The translations under genes and the position numbers were made by a program. The notes under the pieces are model-generated. The model was not told where the DNA came from and did not search any database. It worked only from the letters and a program-made list of their open reading frames with translations. From Nitrospira sp. (GTDB lineage Bacteria > Nitrospirota > Nitrospiria > Nitrospirales > Nitrospiraceae): a stretch of DNA of 49,795 nt. The number at the start of each line of letters is the position of its first letter. Positions within the stretch are counted from its first letter, which is position 1. The stretch lies in contig JADLEJ010000025.1 in assembly GCA_020846195.1 (NCBI GenBank), positions 1 through 49,795 of the forward strand, read 5' to 3'. Shown one piece after another: positions 23,889-32,505 of this stretch.

Positions 23889-24965
23889 TTAAAGTCCCTC
23901 AGAACGCACGGCATTCTGAGAGCGCGCAAATGGACCGGAGGCAAGGCTTCGGCGAATGAGCCCTCCTGCACGCTTAAACGGTCCGACATATAGCTTCCCG
24001 ACCGTTGCAAAATCCTCCTTGTTCGCGCCGGCAAGCCCGAATTGAAGACGCTCGTGGCGAGCCGGCACACAGAGCGTTCCGAAAATCCAATCCCACAACG
24101 CAAACTTCACCCCGAAATTCTTGTCGTGATGCCGCGGATCATTGCTGTGATGTGTTTGATGCACGATCGGAGTCACGAGGATGCGATTGAGCAGGGGGCC
24201 ATAGGAAATTGGAAGGTGCGAGTGCTGTAAATGAAATCCGGAAATTCCATACAGAAATCCCACAAGACTCACCCCAAACACAGCCGTCGCAGCGATCTCC
24301 TGCGCCGGGATAGCTTGATAAAACACGAACGCCAATCCAATCACGGGCGCGCGAAGCGTCGCAGTGACAAAAAATTCCATCGGGTGGGCGCGATAGGCCG
24401 AAATCGGGGTCAACACGTCAGCCGAGTGGTGAACCTGGTGAAACGCCCATAACAGCGGCACTTTGTGAAGTAGCACATGACTCCAGTAATTCATGAAGTC
24501 GTGCAGCAGATAGAAACCCAGTGCTGCAGCAAACAGAGCAGGCACAGACAAGGTGTCAGGAGGTGCCCACCCCGCATAATCGACTAAGACAACCCTCCCA
24601 ATTTTTCCGATAAGGGCGCTGAACCCAACCAGCATAGGAACACAGAGAAATACATTAATAAGAGTGCTCACCACATAGAATCGGTAATCCAGCTTCGCAG
24701 AAGGATGGGCAAGCACCTGCGCAGGGAAGAGAAAGGCCGAAAACGATTTCGTAGACCACGCGGCACGCGGCTTGGACAGGAGATACCCTCCCCCGGCGAC
24801 CGTCATGCTGGCCAACACATACGGCCAAGCCAAGCCGCTGGTAAGCTTCGTAAACGTCCCGCCGATTTCACCTAAGGCTGCCACCACACCATTCCAGGAA
24901 GAAAGGGCTGACAGAGCATATTCCGAAAATCTTTCGAACAGCCATTGCACAGTCTCAATCCACAT
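23889..24965 (-). CDS. Sterol desaturase / fatty-acid hydroxylase-superfamily membrane protein
   Basis: 358 residues from the ATG at 24965, preceded by AGGTGGAGGG. An upstream ATG (25040) would include a terminator hairpin. The His boxes of the di-iron membrane hydroxylases are complete: HDFMNYWSHVLLH (~155), WAFHQVHHSADVL (~175) and VHQTHHSNDPRHHDKN (~270). Several membrane helices precede and separate them. It may hydroxylate a lipid or, given its place between precursor genes, a peptide. The latter is only an inference. The last codons (SEGL, stop) and the bases after them match the 3' end of a pqqD-like gene, so the end of this gene is a fusion junction. Confidence 0.87.
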   Translation of the reverse strand: MWIETVQWLFERFSEYALSALSSWNGVVAALGEIGGTFTKLTSGLAWPYVLASMTVAGGGYLLSKPRAAWSTKSFSAFLFPAQVLAHPSAKLDYRFYVVSTLINVFLCVPMLVGFSALIGKIGRVVLVDYAGWAPPDTLSVPALFAAALGFYLLHDFMNYWSHVLLHKVPLLWAFHQVHHSADVLTPISAYRAHPMEFFVTATLRAPVIGLAFVFYQAIPAQEIAATAVFGVSLVGFLYGISGFHLQHSHLPISYGPLLNRILVTPIVHQTHHSNDPRHHDKNFGVKFALWDWIFGTLCVPARHERLQFGLAGANKEDFATVGKLYVGPFKRAGGLIRRSLASGPFARSQNAVRSEGL

Positions 24966-24995
24966 TGGCCCTCCACCTTTTCCTATCATCCCTAA

Positions 24996-25023
24996 GTTGG
25001 CCGTCCCTTTTGGGCCGGCCAAC
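24996..25023 (-). terminator. Hairpin after precursor gene 4
   Basis: Arms GTTGGCCG and CGGCCAAC with inner CCC/GGG around an AAAA loop. It lies between the precursor stop (25052) and the hydroxylase start (24965). There is no T-run, so it may attenuate rather than end transcription, favouring precursor mRNA. Confidence 0.65.
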
Positions 25024-25051
25024 CCAGGAACAATCCACACCGCAGCGTGAA

Positions 25052-25192
25052 TTAGAAGGGGGCCTCAGTCCCCGTCTTCTCTCTCACCTTGTCGCTGGTC
25101 TTCACCGCGGACGTTCCACCCGTGATGTCGCGCAACATTTCATGCGCCATCAAGACAGGCTCGGTGTACGATTCCTTCTGCTGTTGTTCCAT
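25052..25192 (-). CDS. RiPP precursor peptide 4 (lasso-like)
   Basis: 46 residues. The leader runs MEQQQKESYTEPVLMAHEML then RDITG. YTEP is the YxxP motif that lasso leaders use to contact the B1/RRE protein. Thr in DITGG falls at position -2 if the core begins at the second Gly. The core would then start GTSAVKTSD, with Asp at position 9, a typical macrolactam acceptor, followed by KVREKTGTEAPF. It starts six bases after the pqqD-like gene stop, with its ribosome-binding site inside that gene (GAAAGGGGGTGA). The cleavage site is inferred. Confidence 0.82.
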   Translation of the reverse strand: MEQQQKESYTEPVLMAHEMLRDITGGTSAVKTSDKVREKTGTEAPF

Positions 25193-25198
25193 GCTTTT

Positions 25199-25657
25199 TC
25201 ACCCCCTTTCTATTGTTAAAAGTCCCTCGTGACTCAGATGGGTCACCAGGGCGAAGAGATCATCGGCAATCCGCTCCGGCGGGGCGTCGAACCGCCCACA
25301 CAATGCAGTGTGAATAGCCTGAAGAGACGCTGTTCCCGTACAGGCGTCCCAAATGGCCGTCCCCACTCGATTCAAGGTGTAGTAGCGCCCGCTCCCTAAA
25401 TCGAGCAAGACCGTTTCGCCATCCAGCGTCGTGCCCTGCACATCCGGATTAGGGCGCGGCACCGCCGACATCAGATCTTGGCGGGTATCCTGCCTCCCTC
25501 GTTCAACCTGCTGCTGCTCTCCTTCCGACAGCATCGCGCGGGCGGCTTCGGCCAACTGTGCAGTCGCCGCATGGCCCGTCGGCGATAGGTGACCGGGATC
25601 GGCCTCCACAGTCATATCCGGTCTCAAGTCGGCGGTGATAAACGGCTGTCTCCCCAT
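25199..25657 (-). CDS. PqqD-like leader-binding protein (B1/RRE) with N-terminal extension
   Basis: 152 residues from the ATG at 25657, preceded by AAAGGAGTG. Residues ~70-150 are a PqqD/lasso B1 domain: TTLDGETVLLDLGSGRYYTL, NRVGTAIWDACTGTASL and ADDLFALVTHLSHEGLL. Such domains bind the leader of the precursor and present it to the processing enzymes. The ~65-residue N-terminal extension (ITADLRPDMTVEADPGH and on) is absent from the other two copies. The following gene is a precursor peptide, six bases away. Confidence 0.88.
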   Translation of the reverse strand: MGRQPFITADLRPDMTVEADPGHLSPTGHAATAQLAEAARAMLSEGEQQQVERGRQDTRQDLMSAVPRPNPDVQGTTLDGETVLLDLGSGRYYTLNRVGTAIWDACTGTASLQAIHTALCGRFDAPPERIADDLFALVTHLSHEGLLTIERG

Positions 25658-25698
25658 CGTGACACTCCTTTGGTTACGATTCGCCCACGTCACATTCG

Positions 25699-26598
25699 TT
25701 ATGTCCGTCCGGCACACAGCAGATCGGCCACGGCATCGCCGATTCGCTGCCCCGTATAGTTCTCGAAAAAAGTAAACCCCGGGCTGGTATTGACTTCGAA
25801 ACAGTAGTAGGCGCCAGCTGGGGTCCGGCGAAGGTCGATCCCACTCAGGCTCAGTCCCAGTCCCTTGGCGAGATCGAGACAGCGAGTCTGGACGTTCTGT
25901 TCCAATTCGACCGCCCGCATTGTGCGTTGCTTGTCCTCGCGACCGGCATATCGGTAATCCGTCCCATCCGACAGCACCTCGGTCGCGAACAGGCGGTCTC
26001 CCACCGTATGCACACGCAGATCCGCGCCTGGAATCGTTTCCTGCAACTGCACCGGACAGGAACGGATATGCTCCAGCCGGGGAAAATCGGCCGGCGTGAG
26101 CGGCCTCACGATCGACCGTTCCGCGCTGATGGATTTGTAGATGACGCGCCCCTGGCACTCGTCATAGAACCGGCGCGCTTCTTCCGGCACCATTGTCACT
26201 AATGTCTTTGGGACCAGGAACCCGGCCTGCTCGATCAGCCGCTGCTGGTAGGGTTTTGACATGTTCGTGTGCCCGGCTTGACGCCGGTTGATGACTAGGA
26301 CTGGAAGGCTCTCGGCGAATTCCCAGAGTGTCGTCGCGATGATCCGCTCTCTCGGCGCCGACGCCGATCGCGCGCCGACTCCACGCAAATACACAGCATC
26401 GATACTGGCGGCATCGATAGTTCGCTGGCCAAGACGGATGCGCTCCACGACCCTGCTACCGTCGCTCGACCAGGACACATCCCAATCCTGTCCTTCCGAC
26501 TCCGGATGGACAAGCATGAGATCAGCGTTCCGGACCGCAAGCCTGGCGCACACATTCGCGAGCACTGGATCGGCCATCGGTCCCATGAGAAGAATCAT
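25699..26598 (-). CDS. RimK-type ATP-grasp ligase
   Basis: 299 residues from the ATG at 26598 (MILLMGPMADPVLANVCARL). This start parallels MILILADSTDPWAARIH of the upstream paralogue and overlaps its 3' end by 77 bases. YQQRLIEQAGFLVPKTLVTM begins the ATP-grasp domain. GRVIYKSIS supplies the ATP-binding Lys, LQETIPGADLRVHTVGDRLF the central strands, and YYCFEVNTSPGFTFFENYTG (near residue 275) the Glu/Asn metal ligands. Family members join a carboxylate to an amine or hydroxyl through an acyl-phosphate. Here it is the best candidate for the bond-forming enzyme of the peptide cluster. Confidence 0.88.
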   Translation of the reverse strand: MILLMGPMADPVLANVCARLAVRNADLMLVHPESEGQDWDVSWSSDGSRVVERIRLGQRTIDAASIDAVYLRGVGARSASAPRERIIATTLWEFAESLPVLVINRRQAGHTNMSKPYQQRLIEQAGFLVPKTLVTMVPEEARRFYDECQGRVIYKSISAERSIVRPLTPADFPRLEHIRSCPVQLQETIPGADLRVHTVGDRLFATEVLSDGTDYRYAGREDKQRTMRAVELEQNVQTRCLDLAKGLGLSLSGIDLRRTPAGAYYCFEVNTSPGFTFFENYTGQRIGDAVADLLCAGRT

Positions 26599-27514
26599 GC
26601 TGCGCCAGGCTCCTCTGTTCAGAAAGGTATTCAAGTAACTGCTCCACCATCTGCTGCTGGACATCCTGCGGGCAACGCCAGAAGTTCGGCGTGCCGCTGA
26701 TATCGAGGCACCAGATTTCTCCGCTGGGGCCAATCACAATCTGGCATTCGGCAAAGGTAAGCCCCAATGCGCGCGCGAGGTCACGACAACGCGCGGTGTG
26801 AGACGAACGCACTTCCACCGGCTGCGACACCGCCTCGCCTGAACGAAGGACCGTCGCCACCGCTCGCTCACCTGCCACATAGACTGTCGCCTGTTGCCCA
26901 GGCGGAACAGTTTGAAGCGATACCGCCTGTTGCTCCATGATTCGACTGATCTGCTCGGCCCCATCGTGCGCGTGCAGGAACTGGCCCGGCTCACTCGACC
27001 CAAGCGGCTTGAGATAGGCCGACCCGCCCCAGGTCATGAATTGCTGCAGGGCATCGGTTTGGCTGGACGTACAACGGACTGGCGGAAGGAGAAATCCATG
27101 CGTTTGCGCAAGCGGCGCCAGCAGCGGGCTTCCGGAAATCAGTGTGGGCCTGCCGCCGGGAACGGGCCGATTGATCACAGGGCAGGGCATCGCATTCAAG
27201 AACGCCAGCCAGGCCGCAGTGGCCTCCTTCGTCACATAGCCGGCATCGGCATCCGATAGCCCCTCAAGATCCACGCGTAGCGGAAACGGGAGGCGGGCAA
27301 AAATCCCAGTAAGAGATTCAAGGGGAATCCTCTGCCCGTCGATCTCCAGAAACCCTTGGACAACCGCCTCTCTGGCCATAACTGGCCAATTGAGCAGGAT
27401 CTTATCCAGCAGCTGCACGGGTTCAACCCAACGGACATCGCCACCCGTTCGCTGAACTTCTCGATGGATACGCGCCGCCCAGGGATCGGTTGAATCGGCA
27501 AGAATGAGAATCAT
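26522..27514 (-). CDS. ATP-grasp-like protein with altered metal-binding motif
   Basis: 330 residues, preceded by GGAGAGGAG. The plan matches the downstream ATP-grasp: an N-terminal Rossmann-like domain (MILILADSTDPWAARIHREV), a linker VINRPVPGGRPTLISGSPLL, SAYLKPLGSSEPGQFLHAHD as the ATP-binding region, and RDLARALGLTFAECQIVIGP. The C-terminal metal-binding segment is WCLDISGTPNFW. The usual ExNxxPGF is changed to DxSGTPNF, so the key Glu and Asn are replaced. It may be a non-catalytic partner of the second ATP-grasp or have altered chemistry. Confidence 0.82.
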   Translation of the reverse strand: MILILADSTDPWAARIHREVQRTGGDVRWVEPVQLLDKILLNWPVMAREAVVQGFLEIDGQRIPLESLTGIFARLPFPLRVDLEGLSDADAGYVTKEATAAWLAFLNAMPCPVINRPVPGGRPTLISGSPLLAPLAQTHGFLLPPVRCTSSQTDALQQFMTWGGSAYLKPLGSSEPGQFLHAHDGAEQISRIMEQQAVSLQTVPPGQQATVYVAGERAVATVLRSGEAVSQPVEVRSSHTARCRDLARALGLTFAECQIVIGPSGEIWCLDISGTPNFWRCPQDVQQQMVEQLLEYLSEQRSLAQHDSSHGTDGRSSARECVRQACGPER

Positions 27515-27638
27515 TGAAGAGGACTCCTCTCCGGCGCCTGAATTCAGAGGTGAGGAACGCCACGCCTTTGAGGAGAATAGCCCCAGCCAGGCGCCCTGCC
27601 TAGACCACTAGAAGCGGGGCTCCTACTACTTAAGTTTG

Positions 27639-27654
27639 TACGTAGGCATACGTA
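27639..27654. promoter_or_regulatory. TACGTA-N4-TACGTA repeat upstream of the ATP-grasp genes
   Basis: Two TACGTA palindromes, four bases apart, within the 252-base gap between the ABC transporter and the ATP-grasp genes. An ACTTAAGT palindrome lies about ten bases away. This is a plausible dimeric-regulator site for a promoter serving 27514 and downstream. No regulator gene is present in the locus. Confidence 0.35.
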
Positions 27655-27766
27655 TTTCTGACGGCTTGGCCGAGAGAAAGAACCGAAGGTCACTCAGCTG
27701 GATACAACACAACCGGCTCGCCAGCTCAATGCCAGCCAGGAGAACTCACGATCCCAAAGAGGGGAA

Positions 27767-29578
27767 TTACTGATAGTGCTGCGCTTGAGTGAGGAATAAC
27801 GAGGCATAGAGGCCCTGGCGGCCCATCAAGTCATCGTGGGAACCTTGCTCTACGATCTGGCCGCGATCCACGACGAAAATCCTATCCGCCATCTTGACCG
27901 TGGAGAGCCGATGGCTGATTAAGATGGCGGTCCGTCCCTGCGCCAGTTCATGAAACCGCTCGAACAGCTCCGCTTCCGCTTTGGCGTCCATAGCGCTGGT
28001 CGGCTCATCGAGAATCAGGATCTGGGAATTGCGGAGAACCGCTCTCGCCAACGCCACCTTCTGCCACTCTCCGATACTCAGCTCATGCCCCCCGTCGAAT
28101 AACTTTCCCAGCAACGAGTCGTAGCCCTTCGGCAATCGCTCAATGGTCTCATGGACCCCGGCTTGCTTGGCCGCCTGCACGACCGCCGGCAATTCGACAT
28201 CGGGCGCATGCACCCCCAATGCGATATTGTCTTTGGCGGAGAACTGAAACTTCACAAAATCCTGGAAAATTCCGCTGACCGCGCCGCGAACATCGGCGAT
28301 GGCATAGTCGCGAAGATCCGTCCCATCAACCGTAATACGACCGCTCGTGGGATCGTAGAGACGGCACAACAGTTTTACCAAGGTGGTTTTCCCCGCGCCG
28401 TTGGCTCCGACAAACGCCACATGCTCGCCGGGCTTGATCGTAAAGGTGAAGTCGCGGACCGCCACCCGCTCTTCGTGGGGATACTGAAACGACACCTGCT
28501 CAAACCTGATCCCCTGCCCAAGCGGGGCAGGAAACGGCCGTGGCTGGGCGGCTTCAGGCAACTTTGAGCGAATCGCGAGAAACTCATTCAGCGTTGTCAG
28601 AAAGAGATTGCTCTCATACAAACTCGACACACTCCAGCCCAACCCTTCGAGAAACCCCGAGGCTCGCTGGATCGCCTGAAAGAACATGACCAGGTCGCCG
28701 ACCGTCAACAGTCCATGAAACGTTCGCACTGCGACAAAACTGTAGACCCCGAAGACTCCCGCCACCCCCACAATCTGCGCAGCTAATCCAAACAACGCCC
28801 ACCGGCGCTCTAAGGCGATCCGTTCCTGGCGCAGCACCGCCCGCACCTCGCGGAACCATTCCCGCAACCGAGGCCCGAGGTTGAACAAACGAACTTCTTT
28901 GGCGGCGGTGGCCTGCGTCAACAGCATGTTGACGTACCAGGCTTTCCGTTCCAGCGGCGTCCGCTCGCGCTCCCAGGCAAACAGCCGGTTGGATTGCTGC
29001 AACCGGACAAAGAAATACGGAATCGCCGTCAGGGCAAGAATCGGAATGACCGCCCAATGCAGCCACCAGAGAATGCCTGCCATCGCCAGCAGCGAGATGC
29101 CATCCTGAAAACATTGCAAGAGCGCGTTGAGAATCGCGGTGGGGCGATAAGGCGCTTCCTGCTGCGCCCGATGCAGCGTATCTTGATACCGCGCATTCTC
29201 GTAATACTCGAGATCGACTTCAACGGACTTCGCCTGCAGCAACGCATGCATATGGTCGGTGACGACTTGAGCATGAATCCGGGAGATCAGAGACGCGACA
29301 ACCGTGAGCATGGCGCTGATCACCGCGGCCCCGGCTAGCCCCGCGAGAATCGTCGCGATGGGAGTCAGCGTGGCATCCTGCGATGGAGTCTTGAGCCCCT
29401 CGGTCACTGCGTCGATCAATAACTTCGTCAGATACAGCACGACCAGAGGCAATACCCCCTGGATCACCCGCACGACGATACTACCAACGGCAAGGCTCGG
29501 ACTGCTCTGCCAGACAAACGCGAGTGCGTACCGAAGCGTCTGAAGGAAGGGACGTATGCGGAGCAACAGACTATTCAT
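27767..29578 (-). CDS. ABC exporter (membrane domain fused to ATPase), lasso D-type
   Basis: 603 residues. Residues 1-340 hold six hydrophobic helices of a type IV ABC exporter. The ATPase carries Walker A GANGAGKTTL near 390, signature LSIGEWQKVALARA near 500, Walker B ILILDEPTSAMDA near 520 and ISHRLSTVKMADRIFVVD near 553. There is no N-terminal C39 peptidase domain, so leader removal must come from the B2-like protein next door. In lasso clusters this is the D protein, which exports the mature peptide and gives immunity. 25 bases separate it from the B2-like gene. Confidence 0.93.
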   Translation of the reverse strand: MNSLLLRIRPFLQTLRYALAFVWQSSPSLAVGSIVVRVIQGVLPLVVLYLTKLLIDAVTEGLKTPSQDATLTPIATILAGLAGAAVISAMLTVVASLISRIHAQVVTDHMHALLQAKSVEVDLEYYENARYQDTLHRAQQEAPYRPTAILNALLQCFQDGISLLAMAGILWWLHWAVIPILALTAIPYFFVRLQQSNRLFAWERERTPLERKAWYVNMLLTQATAAKEVRLFNLGPRLREWFREVRAVLRQERIALERRWALFGLAAQIVGVAGVFGVYSFVAVRTFHGLLTVGDLVMFFQAIQRASGFLEGLGWSVSSLYESNLFLTTLNEFLAIRSKLPEAAQPRPFPAPLGQGIRFEQVSFQYPHEERVAVRDFTFTIKPGEHVAFVGANGAGKTTLVKLLCRLYDPTSGRITVDGTDLRDYAIADVRGAVSGIFQDFVKFQFSAKDNIALGVHAPDVELPAVVQAAKQAGVHETIERLPKGYDSLLGKLFDGGHELSIGEWQKVALARAVLRNSQILILDEPTSAMDAKAEAELFERFHELAQGRTAILISHRLSTVKMADRIFVVDRGQIVEQGSHDDLMGRQGLYASLFLTQAQHYQ

Positions 29579-29603
29579 GGAAATAGGTGCGGATGTTCTT
29601 CCC

Positions 29604-30077
29604 TCAGATGGCTGTCATCGTCCCCTTATGGGAAGACACAGGCGGCATGGCCTCACGGTCGCCCACGCGATCGGAAGGGAATGAATAGGTGACGGTGAAC
29701 TGCTGCCAATGCTGGCCAGGTTCGTGAAACGGCTGACGATCCAGCATCAACCAAGCATGGCCATCGAGGCCAGCCTTGTCCTTTCGCACTCCGCAATGAA
29801 ACGACACCGGATAGCCCGATCGTGTGGCAAACCAATACAAGGCCAACGACCGGGGAAAGCAATTTCCTTTCGCATTGTAGGGAAGGAGCTGAAGCCATCG
29901 GTCTAGATAGTAGACCAGGTCTTCGAACCGCGCCTGATCGGGATTCCCGGAAAGCGCGACCGGATCCAGCCGCTTCAGCACTCTCGGGAGGCTCTCGCCG
30001 CGCAACCGGAAACGAATCCACGACACCACCGCAGCCACCTGCAGCAGCATCCGGTACTTTCTCACGATTCGCGTCAT
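29604..30077 (-). CDS. Lasso-type B2 leader peptidase (transglutaminase-like)
   Basis: 157 residues from the ATG at 30077 (MTRIVRKYRMLLQVAAVVSW). A GTG at 30149 would add an unlikely 24. It has the papain/transglutaminase-like triad of lasso B proteins: Cys73 in GNCFPRSLALYWFATRSG, His107 in LDGHAWLML and Asp113 in LDRQPF. The N-terminal helix (LLQVAAVVSWIRFRL) is the usual amphipathic segment. The family cuts the leader after a Thr-x pair when the leader is held by B1. Its presence strongly suggests that the precursors are cut at DIT-x. Confidence 0.9.
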   Translation of the reverse strand: MTRIVRKYRMLLQVAAVVSWIRFRLRGESLPRVLKRLDPVALSGNPDQARFEDLVYYLDRWLQLLPYNAKGNCFPRSLALYWFATRSGYPVSFHCGVRKDKAGLDGHAWLMLDRQPFHEPGQHWQQFTVTYSFPSDRVGDREAMPPVSSHKGTMTAI

Positions 30078-30164
30078 CCTGGACTCAGTCTGCCACGTCG
30101 CAAGGAATACTCCCGCAATCTCATCTCCTGCAGGCCGGCAATCTCCCACATCTTCAAGAGCCCA

Positions 30165-31388
30165 TCAACTCCCATGATCGACCCATCGATTGATCGTGCC
30201 TCGAATGGGAGATGGAACCAGATTCCTCACCGCTCGCTGGCACGGCCGAACGAGATGCGACAATTGCGTAAGCTGCCTCCCTCGGGAAAACCAGCTTGGC
30301 GGAGCATCCACAATTGAAGAGCCGTCCCGGCACAGTGCCAGACCGAACCGCCACCGTTCCCACCAGGTATCCTTCAACAAAAAATAGAAGGCCACGGCCT
30401 GTTCCTCGCTGACGCCGTTCCGAGGATTCGCGAGAAGACTCGCCGGCATACGCTCGGACAACATTCCAACATCGACATCGTCAGAATAGCGTGCTCGAAT
30501 GGATTCCGGGATCGGCGCATCCAGCACCCAATCAGCCAGCGCCAATCCAATATGCACGAGCCGCAGGCAGCGCCAGGCCGTTGCCTGTGAAAAAACCTTG
30601 GTCCAATCGAGATCCGGATGCGAACGGAGCAGTTCAGCGACATCGCACACCCATTTGAGCTGCTCCCAGGCATGCTTCGATCCATGCACACAGAGCAGAA
30701 TCAGAAGCTCCTCAGGCGCCAATGTGTGAACGGTCGATGTCCCCAGCACCATACGCGACCGATGCGCCCAGAACTCTGGACGATCCAGCTGAAAGGAAAA
30801 ATGCTGATGCGCCATCACCCACTGAAGATCGACTCTAAACAGGCTGCGCTTCTTGATAAACACATGATAGGGCCCATCATCGTGCTCGGTTTCCGCAGAG
30901 TCGGCCGAAGGGTCTTTCCGTTCATAGCCCTGAGCGAACAACACCGTTTGCGCAGCCCCAACCGCAGATTCGGGAATCAAGAGATCGAGATCGCTGAAAT
31001 CGCGAAGCGTCAGATCTCCATACGCGGACAAGGCCAAGGTCGCGCCTTTAATGGGCACGACTGGGACGCTGTGCGCGGCAAACGCGGCGCACAGGTTTCC
31101 TAGTTCCTGTGCGAGCGAGCGATTCAACAACGCACAGGCTTGTGTTTTCTGACGCAGCTTTGTCAACGTATCGCCCGGCACAAGAGCAGGACAGATAGTC
31201 GACAGATTCCGGTAGAGTAACGGAAGCACGCCGTGATACGCGGCAAGGTCCAGCAGCAACCCCCAATCCAGAGGCTCTCCGACCCGCGCGCCAATGCGCG
31301 CGCGCAGCTCTTCAGTGACGCACGTGCGCGCACACCAGACCAGCAATTCCGATTCAGACGACCAGGGGAATTGCCGTTCGGCCTTCAT
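30165..31388 (-). CDS. NTP_transf_5-family nucleotidyltransferase
   Basis: 407 residues from the ATG at 31388, which overlaps the upstream kinase-like stop as ATGA. Residues ~110-140 contain VPVVPIKGATLALSAYGDLT followed by LRDFSDLDLLIP: the KG and DxD of the nucleotidyltransferase fold are intact. HDDGPYHVFIKKRSLFRVDL and LILLCVHGSKHAWEQLKW are further family blocks. Lasso-peptide loci often carry this family (PF14907), and its role there is not settled. It may nucleotidylate the peptide or a carrier. A second copy with a damaged active site ends the locus at 21772. Confidence 0.87.
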   Translation of the reverse strand: MKAERQFPWSSESELLVWCARTCVTEELRARIGARVGEPLDWGLLLDLAAYHGVLPLLYRNLSTICPALVPGDTLTKLRQKTQACALLNRSLAQELGNLCAAFAAHSVPVVPIKGATLALSAYGDLTLRDFSDLDLLIPESAVGAAQTVLFAQGYERKDPSADSAETEHDDGPYHVFIKKRSLFRVDLQWVMAHQHFSFQLDRPEFWAHRSRMVLGTSTVHTLAPEELLILLCVHGSKHAWEQLKWVCDVAELLRSHPDLDWTKVFSQATAWRCLRLVHIGLALADWVLDAPIPESIRARYSDDVDVGMLSERMPASLLANPRNGVSEEQAVAFYFLLKDTWWERWRFGLALCRDGSSIVDAPPSWFSRGRQLTQLSHLVRPCQRAVRNLVPSPIRGTINRWVDHGS

Positions 31389-32404
31389 CGCCCCTTCTCC
31401 AGCAACGGAGTGATCAGTTTCGGCAAGTCCAGAATATCGCGGCCGAAATGCAGCCGGTAACAATCGACTTGCTGTACGAGCTTCGCCAGCACTTTGAATT
31501 CTCGCCGGGCGACCTCTTGATCGTAGACGAGCAAGGCTTGCGGCAAGAGCGCCTCCAATGCCCGGCTCTTGGGAAGCAGTTCAAGGTGGCTCTTCGGTGA
31601 ATCGACGACATGGGGAAATAACACAAGTGCGGGTCGGCAACGCTCCCCGACCGCCGTCTGATAGAGGTCTTCGGCATAAAAAAATCGCTTGGGCACACCT
31701 GGGTGGAGCACCTGCTCCGATGCCGACTTCAATTCTGGAAAGAACTGCACCGTGGCATCGGTGACATTGATCTTGATCGGAAATGGCAGCACCTCCACCT
31801 GCGCTCCGGAATCCTGCAAGAGCGGATGGTCGTCCGATAGATAGCGATAGCCAGACCGAAGCAAAGAGATAAACGAGGTGGTCTTTCCACGGCCACTATT
31901 GCCTGGAATCAAGACGCCGCGTCCGTTGTACTCCAGCGCCGTCGCATGAATCGTGTAGAGATCGCGCCGCCGCAACAATTCAATCAACGCCAGGTGAAAG
32001 AGATACTCGATAAGATTGGAGGGCAGCCGTTCTGGATTGATCACATACCCATCGGCCCGGCCTTGCGCGCCGTCGATCGCCAACACCCCGATCTCATGAA
32101 ACTCCGCGATCAGAAGCCCCTGATCCACACTCACCTTGTAGGGCAATCCGGTTGCGCGCCGGTCCCCGACGGCCTCGCCGGTACCGGACGCCAGCTGCCG
32201 AGCCGAGGCAGAAATTGTGAGAGGTATCTCCGCTCGATCCTTCACCTGGTAAAAACGAAGAGCCAGCCCCGCATCGGCATCGAGCGCATTTTCCCGGCGA
32301 AAATGCCGCAGCAACTCGTTCACCGGTTGCGCCAAAATCGGCGCATCCGTCTCATACCTGACTGCCGTGCCATAGAGTGAATACCGATATTCCGCCATGC
32401 TCAT
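31385..32404 (-). CDS. HPr-kinase-like ATP-binding protein
   Basis: 339 residues. A Walker A GNSGRGKTTSF near residue 166 follows IHATALEYNGRGVLIP. SGYRYLSDDHPLL carries the downstream acidic residues of HprK-type kinases. Homologues in lasso clusters such as paeninodin phosphorylate a C-terminal Ser. None of the four cores here ends in Ser, so the target may differ, for example Tyr, Thr or an internal site. The gene is translationally coupled to the nucleotidyltransferase, as in many lasso loci. ~100 bases upstream is precursor 1 with its terminator. Confidence 0.87.
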   Translation of the reverse strand: MSMAEYRYSLYGTAVRYETDAPILAQPVNELLRHFRRENALDADAGLALRFYQVKDRAEIPLTISASARQLASGTGEAVGDRRATGLPYKVSVDQGLLIAEFHEIGVLAIDGAQGRADGYVINPERLPSNLIEYLFHLALIELLRRRDLYTIHATALEYNGRGVLIPGNSGRGKTTSFISLLRSGYRYLSDDHPLLQDSGAQVEVLPFPIKINVTDATVQFFPELKSASEQVLHPGVPKRFFYAEDLYQTAVGERCRPALVLFPHVVDSPKSHLELLPKSRALEALLPQALLVYDQEVARREFKVLAKLVQQVDCYRLHFGRDILDLPKLITPLLEKGR

Positions 32405-32472
32405 TTCTACCCTACCCCTGGGATTCGGCCGACGTATTTCGTTCTACTATGCATCGCTGCAAGAAGATGAGC

Positions 32473-32494
32473 CGGCCCGCTGATTGGCGGGCCG
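32473..32494 (-). terminator. Hairpin after precursor gene 1
   Basis: CGGCCCGC and GCGGGCCG arms of eight bases with a six-base loop, 12 bases after the stop. No strong T-run, so partial termination or mRNA 3'-end protection is likely. Confidence 0.7.
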
Positions 32495-32505
32495 ACCCCG
32501 TCACA

